Positions 30,290 to 33,452 of a stretch of DNA of 33,452 nt are shown here, piece by piece. Where the stretch lies: NCBI GenBank assembly GCA_016210485.1, contig JACQUD010000045.1, positions 1 to 33,452 on the forward strand. The letters run 5' to 3'. The notes under the pieces were generated by a model, which ran no database searches, had not been told where the DNA came from, and saw only the letters and a list, made by a program, of their open reading frames with translations. The stretch's first letter is position 1. Each line of letters opens with the position of its first letter. The translations under genes were made by a program, and so were the position numbers. This stretch comes from Chloroflexota bacterium (lineage in GTDB: Bacteria; Chloroflexota; Dehalococcoidia; JACQUD01).

Positions 30290-30305
30290 CCCGATATATC
30301 GGGGC
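30290..30305. repeat. 16-bp perfect palindrome CCCCGATATATCGGGG
   Basis: The site is perfectly symmetric and lies 16-31 bases upstream of the TTGACC box of the unassigned promoter, between the restriction-enzyme gene and the mre11 region. It could be an operator for a dimeric regulator, the stem of a short terminator, or a copy of a dispersed repeat. Confidence 0.6.
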
Positions 30306-30406
30306 AGGTCAGAGGGATGGAGGAGGCAGATCATTTTCGAGATATTTACTCCGCCTTCGGTTCAAAGAGAACTTTTTGTAGGCGCACTGGCGGGTACGCT
30401 AACCGC

Positions 30407-31153
30407 TTATTTGATCGTCGTTTTCGAAGAGGAAGAATTGAACTTGACCAATGCATCCCAATCTATTTTCCCATCCGTGACGAAATTCTTGCTGAATTCG
30501 ACGGTGAACCTGTTCACTATTTGAGCGTACTCGTTGAAGAATTCTGCATTCCTCTTTCTGGCCGTATATCCCAGTGGCTTGATAATCTTTAGATAGAGGT
30601 CTTTGTTACCCGATATGAATTCCCAGAACTTTTGACCACAGTATTTGTAGTAATCACCCTTATCAGGATTATTATCACGGCCGTAGCAGCATCCATTAGC
30701 TGCCACAATTCGAATCTCGGAGTTTCCTGTTCGAAGAGCCCGCTTCGCCTTGTTGAAATCGTCTTTCATTTTTCTAATCTGACTACTATTGCCCCAATTG
30801 GGCCCTGATTTTATTGCCACTATATATCGTGTACCACCTTTATCGAATTCCAAATCAATTCCTTCTGTCGAGGACTTCCAGCCTCCATATACCCGTCGAT
30901 TAATGAAAACGGCTAGTCCTTCCAGGAAGTTCCCGAATAGGGCCTCTTCCTGTGACGATAAATGGGCGTCAAGCAGCATTTTCACTAAATCCTGGGCAAG
31001 TAGTACATTCTTGGCCTTAAAGAGGTAAGGATTCTTCCTTCTCAGAATCTGACTCAATCTCAGGCCCCGCAGACTCTGTAGTCTACTTGAATGGAAGCCG
31101 CCGATATTTTCCTGAACGTAAGCCTTTACATCATCGATCTTTATCGGGTTCAT
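30407..31153 (-). CDS. Type II restriction endonuclease, PmeII/MjaII-like
   Basis: This protein of 248 residues (MNPIKIDDVKAYVQ start) resembles the PmeII group of type II endonucleases, with LRRKNPYLFKAKN, then the active-site region STEGIDLEF...RYIVAIKSGPNWGNSSQ. E97, D100 and K115 fit a PD-(D/E)xK-type site. The target sequence is unknown. I prefer the ATG at 31153 (AGGA 8 bases upstream) over one at 31180, where AAAGGA touches the start codon. It directly follows the methyltransferase gene (stop at 31190). Base composition is clearly lower in GC than the flanking genes, as expected for a transferred module. Confidence 0.75.
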   Translation of the reverse strand: MNPIKIDDVKAYVQENIGGFHSSRLQSLRGLRLSQILRRKNPYLFKAKNVLLAQDLVKMLLDAHLSSQEEALFGNFLEGLAVFINRRVYGGWKSSTEGIDLEFDKGGTRYIVAIKSGPNWGNSSQIRKMKDDFNKAKRALRTGNSEIRIVAANGCCYGRDNNPDKGDYYKYCGQKFWEFISGNKDLYLKIIKPLGYTARKRNAEFFNEYAQIVNRFTVEFSKNFVTDGKIDWDALVKFNSSSSKTTIK

Positions 31154-31189
31154 AATTTTTCCTATTTGCGCTATTTCCATTCCTTTGGT

Positions 31190-32074
31190 TCACGTGAGTC
31201 TCATAGGTAACTGTGCGTCACTAAGTGGAGTCCCTTTCAATCGAGCCTTGGCCCTCTCTGTGGATTCAATTGCCAGATCATAATACTGCTCCATTGCCTC
31301 AATGCCCATGTAATATCTCCGTAGCTGGATGCAAGCTAAGGCTGTTGTTCCAGACCCCATAAATGGGTCTAGCACTATGTCGCCTTCTTGAGTAAACAGT
31401 TTGATGAACCAAGTTGGCAGGGTGATCGGAAATGACGCGCTATGTTTGCGGTTGGAGCACTCTGTAGCGAGATGCAAGACATTAGTTGGGTAGGCAAAAT
31501 CCCTCCCGATCCAGTGAGAAACATTCTTGCCAAAACCGCTACCCACATGGGACTCATCGCGGATGCGGTCGGTCTGACTAAGTGTTGCGAGACGCTTTGT
31601 TGCCCAATCGCCCATTGGCACTGCAACTGCCTCTTGGAACATCTTAAACTGCTTTTGCTTTGTGAAGTGCAAACAACGCTCCCAGGCATCTCTGAAGCGG
31701 TTAGGCCACTTGCCAGGGTAGCAGTTTTTCTTGTGCCAGATGTATTCCTCTGTCCAAAGCCATCCTTCTTTCTTCATGGCTAGGATTAGCTCTAGCACAT
31801 AGGTCTGCCGCTCACCGTTGCTCGCTCGCTCTTTAATGTTTAGGACAAACGAACCTTCCGGTTTGAGGACACGCTTTAATTCAAGTGAAATGGGAAGGAA
31901 CCATTCTACATACTTGTTAATTGGAACCCCTGTATAGGTCTTTTTTCGGTTATCGGCATACGGAGGTGATGTGAATACCAAGTCAATGCAAGCATCGGGG
32001 AACGTTCTGAGGACTTCAAGGCAGTGTCCGCAGATGATTCTATCGAGTTCCAATGTGCTATCGTTCATAGGCAC
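31190..32074 (-). CDS. Site-specific DNA methyltransferase (beta class, TSPPY)
   Basis: This 294-residue enzyme has the catalytic motif TSPPY (35-39) near the N-terminus and the SAM-binding motif DPFMGSGTT (236-243) near the C-terminus, the order of beta-class amino-methyltransferases. S-P-P-Y favours N4-cytosine, but N6-adenine is not excluded. It should protect host sites from the adjacent endonuclease. The start is GTG at 32074 or the ATG two codons in (32068); neither has an SD, and a promoter sits just upstream, so translation may be leaderless. The gene shares the low-GC character of the endonuclease. Confidence 0.88.
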   Translation of the reverse strand: MPMNDSTLELDRIICGHCLEVLRTFPDACIDLVFTSPPYADNRKKTYTGVPINKYVEWFLPISLELKRVLKPEGSFVLNIKERASNGERQTYVLELILAMKKEGWLWTEEYIWHKKNCYPGKWPNRFRDAWERCLHFTKQKQFKMFQEAVAVPMGDWATKRLATLSQTDRIRDESHVGSGFGKNVSHWIGRDFAYPTNVLHLATECSNRKHSASFPITLPTWFIKLFTQEGDIVLDPFMGSGTTALACIQLRRYYMGIEAMEQYYDLAIESTERAKARLKGTPLSDAQLPMRLT

Positions 32075-32080
32075 TCTGAA

Positions 32081-32108
32081 AGTGTAGCACCTACAATGAT
32101 TTGTCCAA
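32081..32108 (-). promoter_or_regulatory. Possible promoter of the methyltransferase gene
   Basis: TTGGAC (32108-32103), a 16-base spacer and TACACT (32086-32081). A start about 7 bases downstream leaves 0 to 7 bases before the GTG/ATG. An own promoter would let the methyltransferase be made ahead of the endonuclease. Confidence 0.35.
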
Positions 32109-32144
32109 GCCTATCGCAAAGCTTGCTGTTGGTGCAAGGATGTC

Positions 32145-32342
32145 TCAACAAGCTCTTTCCCACCCCTCTCGCAACAGTATTGAGGCTAACTCATTAGCCT
32201 GATCTACTGAGATGACGTGTTCTGCTACAAAGTCCCCCCATAGTAGTCTCCGGCAGGCTATATGTCCTCCAATATCATCGCCCTCGGCGACTAGCTCTAC
32301 AGCCAAATTCCCGCAAATCAGTTTTTCAAGGACTTGCCCCAT
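32145..32342 (-). CDS. Small acidic protein of unknown function upstream of the methyltransferase
   Basis: This 65-residue frame starts at an ATG (32342) with GGAGG at a good distance; a longer 81-residue version would begin at 32390 without an SD. The sequence (MGQVLEKLICGNLAVELVAE...VDQANELASILLREGWERAC) is acidic, has no membrane helix and shows no helix-turn-helix, so it is not an ordinary restriction-modification controller protein. I do not recognise the family. It is codirectional with the methyltransferase, 70 bases upstream, and may belong to the restriction-modification module. Confidence 0.6.
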   Translation of the reverse strand: MGQVLEKLICGNLAVELVAEGDDIGGHIACRRLLWGDFVAEHVISVDQANELASILLREGWERAC

Positions 32343-32486
32343 TGCTACGCCTCCTTTTAAACTATTGTTCCTCGCTCGCGGAATTGACAAAGCTTCTACC
32401 GTCGCTTTGCCAGCTATCTAAAACTCTCTCACTCGTGCATCTCCATGAGCGCGCCGTGGGCGTCCCGGGGGGAGGGCTGCCTCTTC

Positions 32487-33452
32487 TCACTCGAACCCCA
32501 GGAATTTGGTCGCCCCGGGGGCCAGCACGGCGAAGTCTTCCCCCTCCAGCTTGGCCCGGAGGACATCTGCCAGCCTATCGATGGGGGCCCGAAGCTGGCG
32601 CAGGCTGTCCCGGTCCCGGATGGTGACGGCGTTGTCCTCCAGGGTCTGGAAGTCGATGGTGACGCAGTAGGGGGTGCCGATCTCATCCTGTCGGCGGTAG
32701 CGCCGGCCGATGCTCTGAGCATCGTCGAACTGGGCCATGAAATGTCTCCGCACTGTAGCATACACCTCCCTGGATTTCCCGGCTAGCTTCTCGTTACGGG
32801 AGAGGGGCAGCACTGCCACCTTGATGGGGGCCAGGGCCGGGTGCAGGTGGAGCATCGTTCGCAGCTCCCTGGCCCCGGGGTCGGCCTCCTCGGCGTAGGC
32901 ATCCAGTAGGAAGGCCAGCATTGCCCTGTCCACGCCGCCGGAAGGCTCGATGACGTAGGGGAGGTAGCGCTCTTTCGTGTCCTCGTCGAAGTAGGCCAGG
33001 TCCTGACCGCTGAACTCCTGGTGGCGGCGCAGGTCGAAGTCGCCCCGGTTGGCGATGCCCTCCAGCTCGCTCCAGCCTATAGGGAAGAGGTACTCAATGT
33101 CGTGGCAGGCCCTGGCGTAGTGGGCCAGCTCGTCGGGGGTGTGCTGGCGCAGGCGGAGGTTCTCCTTCTTCATGCCCAGGCCCAGATACCAGTTGAAGCG
33201 AGCCTCCAGCCAGCGCTGGAGCCATTCATCGGCGGTATCCGGCTTGACGAAGTATTCGATCTCCATCTGCTCGAACTCCCGGGTGCGGAAGGTGAAGTTG
33301 CCGGGGGTGATCTCGTTGCGGAAGGCCTTGCCGATCTGGGCGATGCCGAAGGGGAGCTTGCGGCGGGATGTCATGAGGACGTTCTGGAAATTGACGAAGA
33401 TGCCCTGGGCCGTCTCGGGGCGGAGATAGACCACCGAGGCGCTGTCCTCCAC
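32487..33452 (-). CDS. glyS: Glycyl-tRNA synthetase (GlyQS-type class II), 5' end outside the window
   Basis: The 321 codons present encode the C-terminal two-thirds of a dimeric class II glycyl-tRNA synthetase. Visible are [12 protein letters not shown], motif 2 [25 protein letters not shown], the [29 protein letters not shown] region, motif 3 [14 protein letters not shown] and the anticodon-binding domain from [12 protein letters not shown] to the end. This alpha2 form differs from the alpha2-beta2 GlyQ/GlyS of many bacteria. About 130-150 N-terminal residues lie beyond base 33452, so the start is not seen. No terminator was recognised after the stop. Confidence 0.95.
   Translation of the reverse strand: MEDSASVVYLRPETAQGIFVNFQNVLMTSRRKLPFGIAQIGKAFRNEITPGNFTFRTREFEQMEIEYFVKPDTADEWLQRWLEARFNWYLGLGMKKENLRLRQHTPDELAHYARACHDIEYLFPIGWSELEGIANRGDFDLRRHQEFSGQDLAYFDEDTKERYLPYVIEPSGGVDRAMLAFLLDAYAEEADPGARELRTMLHLHPALAPIKVAVLPLSRNEKLAGKSREVYATVRRHFMAQFDDAQSIGRRYRRQDEIGTPYCVTIDFQTLEDNAVTIRDRDSLRQLRAPIDRLADVLRAKLEGEDFAVLAPGATKFLGFE

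Noticed and set aside
32382-32410. TTGACA on the plus strand plus CAAAGC/GCTTTG repeat as a promoter/operator
   Set aside because: No plus-strand gene follows and no -10 box lies at the right distance.
1-33452. CRISPR array
   Set aside because: No regularly spaced direct repeats were seen anywhere; the repeats present are promoter duplications and palindromes.

Overview
The window is a 33 kb piece of a GC-rich bacterial chromosome, probably from an uncultured member of the Chloroflexota, most likely class Dehalococcoidia. This placement is inferred from gene content: collagen-stalk multihaem lipoprotein cytochromes, acyl-CoA/CoA-transferase genes, DUF503 and MrfA-type helicase genes, a CxxC zinc-ribbon protein and a GlyQS-type glycyl-tRNA synthetase. 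No 16S or marker phylogeny is possible here. Genes are dense, often overlap by 4 to 14 bases, and use ATG, GTG and TTG starts. Several promoters resemble the sigma-70 consensus.

Layout. 1-5330: the 5' half of a tRNA-Asp gene, a polyprenol/diacylglycerol kinase and M20 amidohydrolase pair, a FmdB zinc ribbon, a DUF1461 membrane protein, then mazG overlapping tilS. 5318-11321: a long leftward run with three paralogous EamA (DMT) transporters, DUF503, an MrfA-type DEAH helicase and a small alpha/beta-barrel protein, preceded by a zinc-ribbon gene. 11617-14430: an acyl-CoA dehydrogenase and a CoA-transferase behind a strong promoter that lies beside an integrase relic. 14576-16088: an ABC-2 exporter. 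16089-18204: a gene-poor stretch, a pentapeptide-repeat protein and four tRNA genes (Phe, Leu, Gln, Asn) with a cysteine-less carboxymuconolactone-decarboxylase-like gene among them. 18312-24389: an Old Yellow Enzyme-type oxidoreductase, a start-less gene relic, two tandem surface cytochrome lipoproteins with duplicated promoters and leaders, and an HD-domain protein. 24411-24489: a palindromic intergenic repeat. 24500-29930: mre11, a beta-CASP nuclease and rad50, joined by 4-base overlaps. 29931-32342: a structured intergenic region and a lower-GC type II restriction-modification module. 32487-33452: the 3' part of the glycyl-tRNA synthetase gene.

How the genes work together. The two cytochromes look like an outward-facing electron-transfer pair: one has an ethylbenzene-dehydrogenase-type haem domain plus CxxCH sites, the other has nine CxxCH sites on an Ig/carboxypeptidase-regulatory stalk. 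They appear to be co-regulated by a duplicated promoter and leader. The Mre11-Rad50 operon carries an extra predicted metallo-beta-lactamase/beta-CASP nuclease and sits next to a restriction-modification module, so 24.5-32.3 kb reads as a DNA-processing and defence neighbourhood. This is the best candidate for an undescribed system in the window. The metabolic genes (acyl-CoA dehydrogenase, class III CoA-transferase, ene-reductase) fit degradation of organic acids or hydrocarbon-derived compounds.
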